A DNA stretch of 47,835 bases, taken from NCBI GenBank assembly GCA_017530365.1, contig JAFXMK010000048.1:1-47835 (forward strand), in the 5' to 3' direction. This stretch comes from Bacteroidales bacterium. GTDB taxonomy: Bacteria > Bacteroidota > Bacteroidia > Bacteroidales > F082. Both the position numbers and the translations under genes were made by a program. Under the pieces are notes generated by a model. The model worked only from the letters and a program-made list of their open reading frames with translations. It made no database searches and had not been told where the DNA came from. This document shows positions 1 to 6,623 of the stretch, piece after piece (the first letter of the stretch is position 1; every line of letters begins with the position of its first letter).

Positions 1-114
1 AGGTACCAGCCATGACTGTTCTTTTTTATGAGAGCAGGAAGGTAGTCAGTTGCAAGCATTTTTTTTCTTTTCGCAATCCGGATCCGGGCGAAAAGAATTG
101 CCAATCTCTAAAAA

Positions 115-147
115 TTTTGTGCAGTTTTTTGTGCAGTTTTTGTGCAG
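115..147. repeat. Three near-tandem copies of T(4-6)GTGCAG
   Basis: Three successive copies of a short element (T-run followed by GTGCAG) start at 115, 125 and 137. They lie just beyond the terminator of the tRNA-Lys gene. No gene is visible in bases 1-156, and the small frame crossing this stretch has no recognisable product. Function unknown; integrase arm sites next to a tRNA attachment site are one possibility, not supported by any integrase in the window. Confidence 0.5.
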
Positions 148-156
148 ATTAAACCA

Positions 157-184
157 GAAAACCAGCCCTAAAAGGCTGGTTTTC
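157..184 (-). terminator. Rho-independent terminator of tRNA-Lys
   Basis: A perfect 11-bp inverted repeat (157-167 with 174-184, six-base loop) lies 9 bases past the tRNA 3' end. Read on the minus strand, the GGCTGG-containing stem closes into a T-rich stretch, as expected of an intrinsic terminator. Confidence 0.8.
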
Positions 185-192
185 AGCGCATG

Positions 193-265
193 TGACCCGG
201 CTGGGGCTCGAACCCAGGACCCCCACATTAAAAGTGTGATGCTCTACCTGCTGAGCTACCGAGTC
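193..265 (-). tRNA. tRNA-Lys (anticodon TTT)
   Basis: The minus strand folds into a complete 73-base cloverleaf. It has a 7-bp acceptor stem (GACTCGG with CCGGGTC, one T-G pair), a D arm closed by GCTC/GAGC, and a 5-bp anticodon stem with loop CTTTTAA, giving anticodon TTT for lysine AAA/AAG codons. The variable region has 5 bases, the T arm is CTGGG/CCCAG with a TTCGAGC loop, and the discriminator is A. The 3' CCA is not encoded. A TATTTTTG promoter box lies upstream and an intrinsic terminator downstream, so it is a single-gene unit. Confidence 0.96.
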
Positions 266-289
266 AACCGCTATTGCGATTTGCGGGTG

Positions 290-297
290 CAAAAATA
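290..297 (-). promoter_or_regulatory. -7 box for tRNA-Lys
   Basis: TATTTTTG on the minus strand, matching the Bacteroidota -7 consensus TAnnTTTG, 24 bases before the mature tRNA 5' end. Confidence 0.6.
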
Positions 298-345
298 CTT
301 CTTTTTTTTCAATAAGCAAGCATTATTTTCAAAAAACTTGCTCCA

Positions 346-960
346 TCACTCTAAAATGCCTTTACCTTGGCGCACAATCAAGGGCTCGTCTTCGGTGCAA
401 TCGACCACTGTACTGGCCACATGCTCGCCGGCGCCACCGTCGATAATGATATCGACCAAGTCTTTGTAACGCTCGTTGATCTCTTCAGGATCAGTGAGAT
501 AGCCGCCCATCTCGTCTTCCTCATCCACCAACGAAGTGGTCATGATGGGATGGCCGAGTTCCCTCACCAGATTAGTGATTATGGGTTGGTCGGGAATACG
601 GATACCCACCGTCTTCTTCTTGCTCTGGAAAATGCGCGGAATGTTGTTGTTGGCATTCAAGATAAAGGTGAAAGGCCCTGGAAGGTTGCGTTTCATCATC
701 TTGAACACCTCGTTGGTGATGGGTCTGGTGAACTCACTCAGCATGCTGAGGTCGTGGAAGATGAAAGAGAAATTGGCTTTTTCCTTTCTGATGCCTTTGA
801 TCTGACAGATGCGGTCCAGCACCTTCGGATTGTTGATGTCGCCCCCCATACCGTAGATCGTGTCGGTCGGAAAGATGATGATTCCGCCATCCTGAAGGCA
901 CTCCAGGATCATCTTCACATAACGCGGATTTGGGTTTGTCGAGTACAGCTTTAAAAACAT
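346..960 (-). CDS. YciO/YrdC/Sua5-family L-threonylcarbamoyladenylate synthase-like protein
   Basis: A 204-residue YrdC-fold protein. The family binds ATP, threonine and bicarbonate to make threonylcarbamoyl-AMP for the t6A modification of tRNAs. The opening motif GGIIIFPTDTIYGMG (about residues 26-40), the RICQIKGIR segment that follows, PGPFTFIL and the closing VVDCTEDEPLIVRQGKG region are visible. Overall layout is closest to the YciO branch: short, with no C-terminal Sua5 domain. The start at 960 was chosen because the longer frame (to 1041) would read through the TATTTTTG promoter at 980-987. It is divergently transcribed from the permease gene. Whether it is the cell's main t6A enzyme or a YciO paralogue cannot be decided without the rest of the genome. 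Confidence 0.88.
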   Translation of the reverse strand: MFLKLYSTNPNPRYVKMILECLQDGGIIIFPTDTIYGMGGDINNPKVLDRICQIKGIRKEKANFSFIFHDLSMLSEFTRPITNEVFKMMKRNLPGPFTFILNANNNIPRIFQSKKKTVGIRIPDQPIITNLVRELGHPIMTTSLVDEEDEMGGYLTDPEEINERYKDLVDIIIDGGAGEHVASTVVDCTEDEPLIVRQGKGILE

Positions 961-979
961 AGGCTCATTTTTTAGGCTG

Positions 980-987
980 CAAAAATA
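980..987 (-). promoter_or_regulatory. -7 box for the YciO/YrdC-type gene
   Basis: TATTTTTG on the minus strand, 19 bases before the ATG at 960. It lies back to back with the promoter of the permease gene, 19 bp away. Confidence 0.7.
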
Positions 988-1006
988 CAAAAAGCGATGA
1001 AAACTG

Positions 1007-1014
1007 TATCTTTG
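1007..1014 (+). promoter_or_regulatory. -7 box for the ArsB-like permease gene
   Basis: TATCTTTG, an exact match to TAnnTTTG, 20 bases before the ATG at 1035. Confidence 0.75.
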
Positions 1015-1034
1015 CAGCCCGAAAAAACACGGTG

Positions 1035-2324
1035 ATGGCATTAACCCTAACTATTTGTATTGCAACTTGCATGGTTATGATCCTGGGCGTGCTGTTCTTC
1101 CCGAAGATCCGTCTGGGACCCTTGCGGATGGGCAGCTATTGGCTGGTGGCCTTGATAGGTGCATTGCTGCTTCTGGCCACAGGACGGGTGCCATTGTCCA
1201 CTGTTTGGGAGGCGCTTGTCAGCGACACGGCCATCAACCCGCTGAAGATCCTGATCCTGTTCATCTCCATGACCATCCTATCGATCTACCTCGACGAGCT
1301 GGGTTTTTTCCGTTACCTCGCCAACAAGACACTGAAGAGGGCAGGAAAGAATCAGGTGAAGCTGTTTTTCTATCTCTATATGATCGTCTCAGTGTTGACG
1401 GTCTTCACTTCCAACGATGTCATCATCCTCTCGTTCACGCCTTTCATCTGTTATTTTGCCAGAAATGCCAAGATCAATGCCGTACCGTACCTCGCGGCCG
1501 AGTTCGTGGCGGCCAACACCTGGTCGATGGCGCTGATCATCGGAAATCCCACCAACATCTACTTGGGCACATCATACGGCATTGGCTTTGTGGAATACAT
1601 ACAGACGATGTGGCTGCCCACCTTGGGTGCCGGTGCCACAGCCTTTGCCATGCTGTACCTCATTTCAAGGAAGAAGCTCAACAAGCCCATCCATGGTGAG
1701 GCGGAGAGGGTGGTCATCAAAGACAAGCTGAGCTTGTGGGTGGGCATCGTCCATCTTGCGGTCTGCACGGTGTTGCTGGCGCTCTCATCTTATATAGGTG
1801 TGGAGATGTGGCTGGTCTCTGCCTTGGCGGTGTTGAGTCTTGTATTTTGGTGTCTGCTCATCGACTTGTGCCGTCGCCATGTTCCCGACGAGCTCGTCGC
1901 CTGTGCCATGCGCGCCCCTTGGCAGCTGATCCCCTTTGTGCTCTCCATGTTCGTCATGACCATTGTGCTTTCCGAGCAAGGGGTGACGGATGCCATCGGC
2001 AGATTTCTCGGATCGCAATATGCCGCCTTGAAATACGGCGTCACATCGTTCCTCACGGCGAACGTCGTCAACAACATTCCGATGAGCGTGCTGTTTTGCT
2101 CCATCATGAAGTCATGCGACCCCGCAGCGCTTCATGACGCCGTTTATGCCACCATCATCGGATCCAACATCGGGGCTTTCCTTACTCCGATAGGGGCACT
2201 GGCAGGTATCATGTGGAGCTCCATCCTTAACGATCACGGCATTCATTTCAGCTATCTGAGATTCCTAAAAATCGGCATCGCTGTCGCCTTCCCGACACTC
2301 TTGGTGGCCCTGCTGTTGATTTAA
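1035..2324 (+). CDS. ArsB/NhaD-type (ion transporter superfamily) inner-membrane permease
   Basis: A very hydrophobic 429-residue protein with about 11-12 predicted membrane segments. Two inverted re-entrant motifs are recognisable: TSNDVIILSFTPF with GNPTNIYLG in the first half, and NNIPMSVLF with FLTPIGALAGIMW in the second. These match the paired motifs of ArsB arsenite and NhaD/CitM-type anion or proton-coupled transporters. No arsR, arsA or arsC lies nearby, so the substrate is open and 'arsenite' would be over-calling. A GTG at 1032 could also start the frame; ATG 1035 is preferred. The gene stands alone between divergent and downstream promoters. Confidence 0.8.
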   Translation: MALTLTICIATCMVMILGVLFFPKIRLGPLRMGSYWLVALIGALLLLATGRVPLSTVWEALVSDTAINPLKILILFISMTILSIYLDELGFFRYLANKTLKRAGKNQVKLFFYLYMIVSVLTVFTSNDVIILSFTPFICYFARNAKINAVPYLAAEFVAANTWSMALIIGNPTNIYLGTSYGIGFVEYIQTMWLPTLGAGATAFAMLYLISRKKLNKPIHGEAERVVIKDKLSLWVGIVHLAVCTVLLALSSYIGVEMWLVSALAVLSLVFWCLLIDLCRRHVPDELVACAMRAPWQLIPFVLSMFVMTIVLSEQGVTDAIGRFLGSQYAALKYGVTSFLTANVVNNIPMSVLFCSIMKSCDPAALHDAVYATIIGSNIGAFLTPIGALAGIMWSSILNDHGIHFSYLRFLKIGIAVAFPTLLVALLLI

Positions 2325-2366
2325 TAAAATTGATCATAACTTTTGTTGGTAGTTTGGATTTTTTAT

Positions 2367-2374
2367 TAGTTTTG
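2367..2374 (+). promoter_or_regulatory. -7 box for the PurF-like gene
   Basis: TAGTTTTG, 23 bases before the ATG at 2398, in the 73-base gap after the permease gene. Confidence 0.65.
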
Positions 2375-2397
2375 CGCTTTCAAAACAAGCAGCAATC

Positions 2398-3807
2398 ATG
2401 GGAGGTATTTTCGGCACTGTTTCAAAGCATCCTTGTGTCAAGGATCTTTTCTACGGCATTGATTATCATTCACATCTAGGCACCAAACGCGCGGGTATGG
2501 TGACTTATGATGGGGAACTGTTTCACCGGTCCATCCACGACATCGAGAACTCGTATTTTCGCACCAAGTTCTGCGATGAGCTGGGCAAGTTCGAGGGCAA
2601 CATCGGGATCGGCGTCATCAGCGACACCGATGCACAACCCATCGTGGTCAATTCGCATTTGGGCAAGTTCGCCATCTGCACGGTGGCCAAGATCAACAAC
2701 CTGGATGAGTTGGTGAACCATTGTCTCGACCAGCGCCAGCACTTCGCTGAGCTGAGTTCGGGTGCAACGAATCCTACCGAGTTGGTGTCGTTGCTGATCA
2801 CCCAAGGCGAGGACTTCGTGGATGGCATCCGCAACGTGTATCAGAAGGTGAAAGGCTCCTGCTCGATGATCATCATGACCGATGATGGCATCATCGCCGC
2901 CCGCGACTACTATGGAAGAACACCCATCGTGATCGGCCAAGGGGAGGAGGGCTATGTCGTAGCCTCGGAGAGTCATAGTTTCATCAACCTCGACTACACG
3001 ACTTGTTACAATGTTGCCCCAGGTGAGATTGTCAAGGTGACCCTCGACGGCGTGCAGCAGCTGCTGGCACCCAATCCCAAGAAACAGGTCTGTTCCTTCC
3101 TCTGGATCTATTACGGCTATCCAGCGTCCGACTACGAAGGCGTCAACGTGGAGGAAGCCCGCTACAACGAAGGCCGCGAGATGGGCAAACAGGACTACAT
3201 CGACATCGACTATGTCTCTGCCATCCCTGATTCGGGCATCGGCATGGCCTTGGGCTATTCCAACATCCGTAAGATCCCATACAAGCGCGGCGTGGTGAAA
3301 TACACCCCCACCTGGTCGAGGAGCTTCATGCCAGTGAACCAAAGCCAAAGAGAGCATGTCGCCAAGATGAAGCTGATCCCGAACCGCGCCCAGCTGGAAG
3401 GAAAGAAGGTGGCCTTCTGCGACGACAGCATCGTACGCGGCACCCAGCTCAGGGATAATGTGAAGATGCTATACGACTACGGTGCCAAGGAGGTGCACGT
3501 GCGTATCAGCTGCCCGCCATTGCTCTTTGGCTGCCCCTTCCTCAACTTCTCCGCTTCCAAAAACGTGATGGAGCTGATCACGCGCCGTTGCATCGAGGAG
3601 TTGGAAGGCGATGACAACCGCAACATCGAAAAATACTGCGATCCGACCAGTCCCGAATACGCCAACCTCATCGAGATGCTTCGCAAACACGTTGGGGTGG
3701 ATTCGTTGAAATTCAACACTTTGGATAGCGTGGTAAATGCCATCGGCTTGCCCAAATGCGAGCTCTGCACACATTGCTTCGACGGCTCAAGCTACGGGCA
3801 CGAATAA
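2398..3807 (+). CDS. Amidophosphoribosyltransferase-like protein (PurF family) without the catalytic Cys
   Basis: 469 residues, full length for PurF, which makes phosphoribosylamine from PRPP and glutamine in purine synthesis. The N-terminal Ntn-hydrolase glutaminase domain (about 1-230) and the C-terminal phosphoribosyltransferase domain are both present. The PRPP loop FCDDSIVRGTQLRD is intact, and cysteines in the positions of the B. subtilis-type iron-sulfur ligands are visible (CSFLWIYY, GCPF, and C454/C457/C460). The striking point is the N-terminus, Met-Gly-Gly-Ile-Phe-Gly: the nucleophile that should be Cys after Met is Gly. Glutamine hydrolysis by the usual route should therefore be impossible. 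It may be an ammonia-dependent or repurposed paralogue, with a true PurF elsewhere. Single gene with its own promoter. Confidence 0.85.
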   Translation: MGGIFGTVSKHPCVKDLFYGIDYHSHLGTKRAGMVTYDGELFHRSIHDIENSYFRTKFCDELGKFEGNIGIGVISDTDAQPIVVNSHLGKFAICTVAKINNLDELVNHCLDQRQHFAELSSGATNPTELVSLLITQGEDFVDGIRNVYQKVKGSCSMIIMTDDGIIAARDYYGRTPIVIGQGEEGYVVASESHSFINLDYTTCYNVAPGEIVKVTLDGVQQLLAPNPKKQVCSFLWIYYGYPASDYEGVNVEEARYNEGREMGKQDYIDIDYVSAIPDSGIGMALGYSNIRKIPYKRGVVKYTPTWSRSFMPVNQSQREHVAKMKLIPNRAQLEGKKVAFCDDSIVRGTQLRDNVKMLYDYGAKEVHVRISCPPLLFGCPFLNFSASKNVMELITRRCIEELEGDDNRNIEKYCDPTSPEYANLIEMLRKHVGVDSLKFNTLDSVVNAIGLPKCELCTHCFDGSSYGHE

Positions 3808-3824
3808 AAAAGTTGGGTTTTCGC

Positions 3825-3854
3825 TTGCCAATCCGAGAAAAGATTGTACTTTTG
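3825..3854 (+). promoter_or_regulatory. Promoter of SRP RNA (-33 TTG, -7 TACTTTTG)
   Basis: TTG at 3825-3827 is followed after exactly 19 bases by TACTTTTG at 3847-3854. This is a textbook Bacteroidota -33/-7 pair, placed 5 bases before the SRP RNA 5' stem. Confidence 0.85.
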
Positions 3855-3858
3855 CATC

Positions 3859-3955
3859 GGGTAAGTCTTATACGACCAGCTCCTGCTGAAATCCCCCAGG
3901 ACCGGAAGGTAGCAAGGGTAGGTGGTTGTAGCGGTGCGATGTAAGTAGCTTACCC
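3859..3955 (+). ncRNA. ffs: Signal recognition particle RNA (4.5S type)
   Basis: The segment around 3897-3922 contains the hallmark SRP domain IV sequence, CCAGGACCGGAAGGTAGCAA, with its GGAA tetraloop and asymmetric internal loop that bind Ffh. The ends pair (GGGTAAG 3859-3865 with CTTACCC 3949-3955), giving a single rod of about 97 nt, typical of the short bacterial SRP RNA. It has a perfect promoter immediately upstream and ends in a T-run, and no protein frame in the interval is credible. Exact 5' and 3' ends are inferred from the pairing. Confidence 0.93.
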
Positions 3956-3964
3956 TTTTTTGTT
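3949..3964 (+). terminator. SRP RNA 3' T-tract terminator
   Basis: The 3' half of the closing SRP stem (CTTACCC) runs directly into six T residues (3956-3961), so the RNA's own terminal helix serves as the terminator stem. Confidence 0.6.
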
Positions 3965-3972
3965 TATCTTTG
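3965..3972 (+). promoter_or_regulatory. -7 box for the GT2 gene
   Basis: TATCTTTG immediately after the SRP RNA T-tract, 17 bases before the ATG at 3990. Its position rules out the longer frame starting at 3960. Confidence 0.75.
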
Positions 3973-3989
3973 CAAAAAAATACATGCGC

Positions 3990-4928
3990 ATGGACCTGTC
4001 AATCGTCATACCGCTGCTCAATGAAGCCGAGTCGCTTCCCGAGTTGGAAGCCTGGATTCGCCGTGTCGTCGAGAAGGAAAACTATAGCTATGAGATCGTC
4101 TTCGTTGACGACGGCTCCACCGACAACTCCTGGCATGTCATCCAGGAACTCGCCAAAAACAACCCCAACATCCATGCGCTGCGTTTCCGCAAGAACTATG
4201 GCAAGTCGCCCGCTTTGAACGAAGGCTTCAAGGTCGTCCAAGGCGACGTGGTCATCACCATGGATGCCGACTTGCAGGACAGCCCTGATGAGATCCCCGA
4301 GCTCTACCGCATGATCAAGGAAGACGGCTATGATCTGGTATCAGGTTGGAAGAAGGTCCGTTACGACTCCAAAGTGATGAAGAACATCCCTTCGAAGTTC
4401 TTCAACTGGACCACCCGCCGCATGTCGGGTATAAAACTACACGATTTCAACTGCGGCTTGAAGGCCTATCGCCAAGAAGTGGTGAAGAGCATCCAAGTCT
4501 ATGGCGAGATGCACCGTTACATTCCCGTCATCGCCAAGATGAATGGTTTCTCGAACATCGGGGAGAAGGTGGTGCACCACCAGAAGCGCCAATACGGCAA
4601 GAGCAAGTTCGGCATGAGCCGTTTCGTTCGCGGTTACCTCGACCTGATCACCATCAACTTCATCTCAAAGTTCAGCAACCGTCCCATGCATTTCTTCGGA
4701 GTGTTAGGCTCCCTGTCGTTCCTGGCCGGTTTCGTCATCACCATCTATCTGATCTGCACGAAGTATTTCGGACACATCTATATTTCCATGACCCGCCGTC
4801 CCTTATTCTACTTGGGCATGCTGGCCATGATCGTAGGCGTGCAGCTTTTCAGCACAGGTTTCCTCGCCGAGATGATCACCTCGACGCAGCGCGACAAGCG
4901 CGTTTATTCCATCTCTGAGAGATTGTAA
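3990..4928 (+). CDS. Membrane GT2 glycosyltransferase (DPM1/GtrB-like)
   Basis: 312 residues. The GT-A domain occupies about 1-225, with VVIPLLNE-type start, VDDGSTDNSW, TMDADLQDSPDE (metal and donor-binding Asp residues) and the DFNCGLKAYR segment typical of polyprenyl-phosphate hexosyltransferases. Two membrane helices follow (about 230-255 and 270-295). Enzymes of this group transfer a sugar from a nucleotide donor to undecaprenyl phosphate at the cytoplasmic membrane for lipid A, O-antigen or protein glycosylation; the sugar is not predictable here. The start is set by the promoter; ATG 3984 is the only close alternative. It ends against a cluster of hairpins and a convergent gene. Confidence 0.88.
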   Translation: MDLSIVIPLLNEAESLPELEAWIRRVVEKENYSYEIVFVDDGSTDNSWHVIQELAKNNPNIHALRFRKNYGKSPALNEGFKVVQGDVVITMDADLQDSPDEIPELYRMIKEDGYDLVSGWKKVRYDSKVMKNIPSKFFNWTTRRMSGIKLHDFNCGLKAYRQEVVKSIQVYGEMHRYIPVIAKMNGFSNIGEKVVHHQKRQYGKSKFGMSRFVRGYLDLITINFISKFSNRPMHFFGVLGSLSFLAGFVITIYLICTKYFGHIYISMTRRPLFYLGMLAMIVGVQLFSTGFLAEMITSTQRDKRVYSISERL

Positions 4929-4933
4929 TTGGG

Positions 4934-4986
4934 CATCCGCCAAAGGCGGATGTTAGCTCTATAGAGCTAGCATCCCTACGGGATGC
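4934..4986. repeat. Three contiguous perfect palindromes between convergent genes
   Basis: Three adjoining inverted repeats fill the gap: CATCCGCC/GGCGGATG (4934-4952), the 16-base perfect palindrome at 4954-4969 (TAGCTCTATAGAGCTA), and GCATCCC/GGGATGC with TAC loop (4970-4986). The gap separates convergent genes, so bidirectional termination is likely, but no long T-tract follows. The core CCCTACGGG recurs at about 33427-33435. Confidence 0.75.
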
Positions 4987-4990
4987 ATAT

Positions 4991-5434
4991 TTAGTAAAGG
5001 TCATCAATATTCCCGTCGAAGCTGTCGCCGCCGAAAGAATCGCCAAATTCGTCACCGAATTCATCGAATTCATCTTCGTCGAACTCGTCTTCGAACTCAT
5101 CGAACGGGCTGTCGTCGGGGATGTCGGCGTTGTCCCAGTCGAAGTCGTCTTCCAGCTTTTCCTCGCTGAACTCATCGCCTTCGTCCATGTGATGCATGAA
5201 CTCGTCGATCTCGTCATCGCTCATCTTGTCGAAGTCACGGTCCAGCAAGGCTGAGTCGCTCACGGCTCTTCCCAAGGACTTCAGGTCGCGTTTCAATGAA
5301 GGTGACACATAGAACTCGTCAATGTTCTCTTCGCAGTATTTGATGTATTTGGGGTCTTTTTCATAAACCTCAGCAATCGTCAGGCCTTCGTACTTGCCGA
5401 AGGTGAAGACGTCATCAAGATCATAGAATTTCAT
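4991..5434 (-). CDS. Small acidic protein with ExoX C-terminal-like motif
   Basis: 147 residues. The first 50 contain FTFGKYEGLTIAEVYEKDPKYIKYC, which resembles the small accessory domain at the C-terminus of exonuclease X-type proteins (pattern FGKyKG...DPgYL.W). From about residue 85 the protein is a low-complexity acidic tail made mostly of Asp, Glu and Phe, ending in DDLY. The start at 5434 is chosen because the frame up to 5497 would cross the promoter box at 5456-5463. It is divergent from gmhA. Function unknown; the acidic tail suggests a protein-protein contact or a DNA-mimic role, but that is inference. Confidence 0.7.
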   Translation of the reverse strand: MKFYDLDDVFTFGKYEGLTIAEVYEKDPKYIKYCEENIDEFYVSPSLKRDLKSLGRAVSDSALLDRDFDKMSDDEIDEFMHHMDEGDEFSEEKLEDDFDWDNADIPDDSPFDEFEDEFDEDEFDEFGDEFGDSFGGDSFDGNIDDLY

Positions 5435-5455
5435 AATGCCAATGATATTTTGCGG

Positions 5456-5463
5456 CAAATATA
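5456..5463 (-). promoter_or_regulatory. -7 box for the acidic protein gene
   Basis: TATATTTG on the minus strand, 21 bases before the ATG at 5434 and 14 bp from the opposing gmhA box. Confidence 0.7.
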
Positions 5464-5477
5464 AGTCTATTTTTTCA

Positions 5478-5485
5478 TATATTTG
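5478..5485 (+). promoter_or_regulatory. -7 box for gmhA
   Basis: TATATTTG, 14 bases before the ATG at 5500. The same octamer serves both sides of this divergent region. Confidence 0.75.
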
Positions 5486-5499
5486 CGAAAAATTCAATC

Positions 5500-6084
5500 A
5501 TGGAAAAACACCTTTTCGATATCAAGAGAGCCATCGACGACTCTATTGTCACGAAACAATTCATTCTCAACGACAAACTGTTTCTGGGCGGCATCGACAA
5601 TGCCATTGCTTTATGTGTGGATGCGTTGAGGAAAGGGGGAAAGATCTGGTTTGCCGGCAATGGGGGCAGTGCCGCCGATGCGCAGCATCTCGCCGCAGAG
5701 CTCAGCGGTCGGTTTTATCTCGATCGTCAATCCATCCCAGCCGAGGCGTTGCACGTCAACACCAGTTTTATGACGGCGGTGGCCAACGACTATGGCTACG
5801 AAAAGGTCTATTCCCGTCTGCTTCAAGGATGTGCTCGCCAAGGAGATGTGCTGGTGGCCATCAGCACGTCAGGCAACTCCAAGAACATTTTGGAGGCGGT
5901 CAAGACTGCCAACGCCATGCATCTCAGGGTTATCGCCCTTACAGGAAAGACAGGCGGTGCCCTGGAAGGCAAGTGCGACGTGCTGCTGAACGTGCCCAGC
6001 AACGACACCCCACGCATCCAGGAATGTCATATCCTGATCGGCCATATCCTTTGTGAGAACATCGAAAAGGAGCTCTTCGGATGA
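5500..6084 (+). CDS. gmhA: D-sedoheptulose-7-phosphate isomerase
   Basis: 194 residues, the normal GmhA length. It converts sedoheptulose 7-phosphate to D-glycero-D-manno-heptose 7-phosphate, the first step to nucleotide-activated heptose for LPS or S-layer glycans. The SIS fold shows FAGNGGSAADAQHLAAELSG (about 51-70, with the Zn-binding His), the phosphate loop VAISTSGNSKNI, and the downstream helix with QECHILIGH that carries the second set of Zn ligands. First gene of a three-gene unit: its stop overlaps the gmhB start by 4 bases (ATGA). Confidence 0.93.
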   Translation: MEKHLFDIKRAIDDSIVTKQFILNDKLFLGGIDNAIALCVDALRKGGKIWFAGNGGSAADAQHLAAELSGRFYLDRQSIPAEALHVNTSFMTAVANDYGYEKVYSRLLQGCARQGDVLVAISTSGNSKNILEAVKTANAMHLRVIALTGKTGGALEGKCDVLLNVPSNDTPRIQECHILIGHILCENIEKELFG

Positions 6085-6623
6085 AACCCGATTGGAAACA
6101 TAGTATCCAAGAAGGCTGGACGTTATTTTTGGACCGTGACGGTGTCATCAACCGGCGCATCATCGACGGCTATGTCACTTCTTGGGAAGAGTTCGAGTTT
6201 CTCCCTGGCGTGTTGGATGCCATGGAGCTTCTTGCTGGGAAATTCAGGTATATCATGGTGATCACCAACCAGCAGGGCGTAGGGAAGGGCTTGATGACCA
6301 TGGAGCAGGTCGATGCCATCCACGACAGGATGTGCCTTGAGATCGAAGCCCATGGCGGCCGCATCGACGGCATCTTGGTCTGTCCGCAGCTTGCTTCCGA
6401 GCCCGACAACTACCGCAAGCCCAGCCCCGAGATGGCCTATATGGCGCAGGAGTTTTATCCCAAGATCGACTTGGAGAAATGCGTCATGGTCGGCGACGGC
6501 CAGACCGACATCGAGTTTGGCCGCAATGCCGGTACCGTGACGGTTTTTATCGGCGAAGAAAACCCTGATGCCGACGACAGTTTTAACACCTTGTATGACT
6601 TTGCCAAATCATTGCACTCATGA
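6081..6623 (+). CDS. gmhB: HAD-IIIA phosphatase, D-glycero-D-manno-heptose 1,7-bisphosphate 7-phosphatase
   Basis: 180 residues. HAD motif I is LFLDRDGVINRR (nucleophile and acid/base Asp), motif II lies in VITNQQGVGKG, motif III is the Lys of RKPSPEMA, and motif IV is MVGDGQTDIEFG. Placement directly after gmhA with a 4-base overlap supports the heptose pathway. One oddity: the Cys/His zinc-binding loop of E. coli-type GmhB is reduced here to VCPQLASEPDNYRKPSP with a single Cys, so this is a zinc-free variant. Another small histidinol-phosphatase-like HAD activity is possible but less likely in this context. Confidence 0.85.
   Translation: MKPDWKHSIQEGWTLFLDRDGVINRRIIDGYVTSWEEFEFLPGVLDAMELLAGKFRYIMVITNQQGVGKGLMTMEQVDAIHDRMCLEIEAHGGRIDGILVCPQLASEPDNYRKPSPEMAYMAQEFYPKIDLEKCVMVGDGQTDIEFGRNAGTVTVFIGEENPDADDSFNTLYDFAKSLHS

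Noticed and set aside
46-228. A 60-codon minus-strand frame starting in tRNA-Lys
   Set aside because: Overlaps the tRNA and its terminator; no homology recognised.
3756-3944. A 62-codon frame over the SRP RNA
   Set aside because: The interval is explained by the SRP RNA and its promoter.
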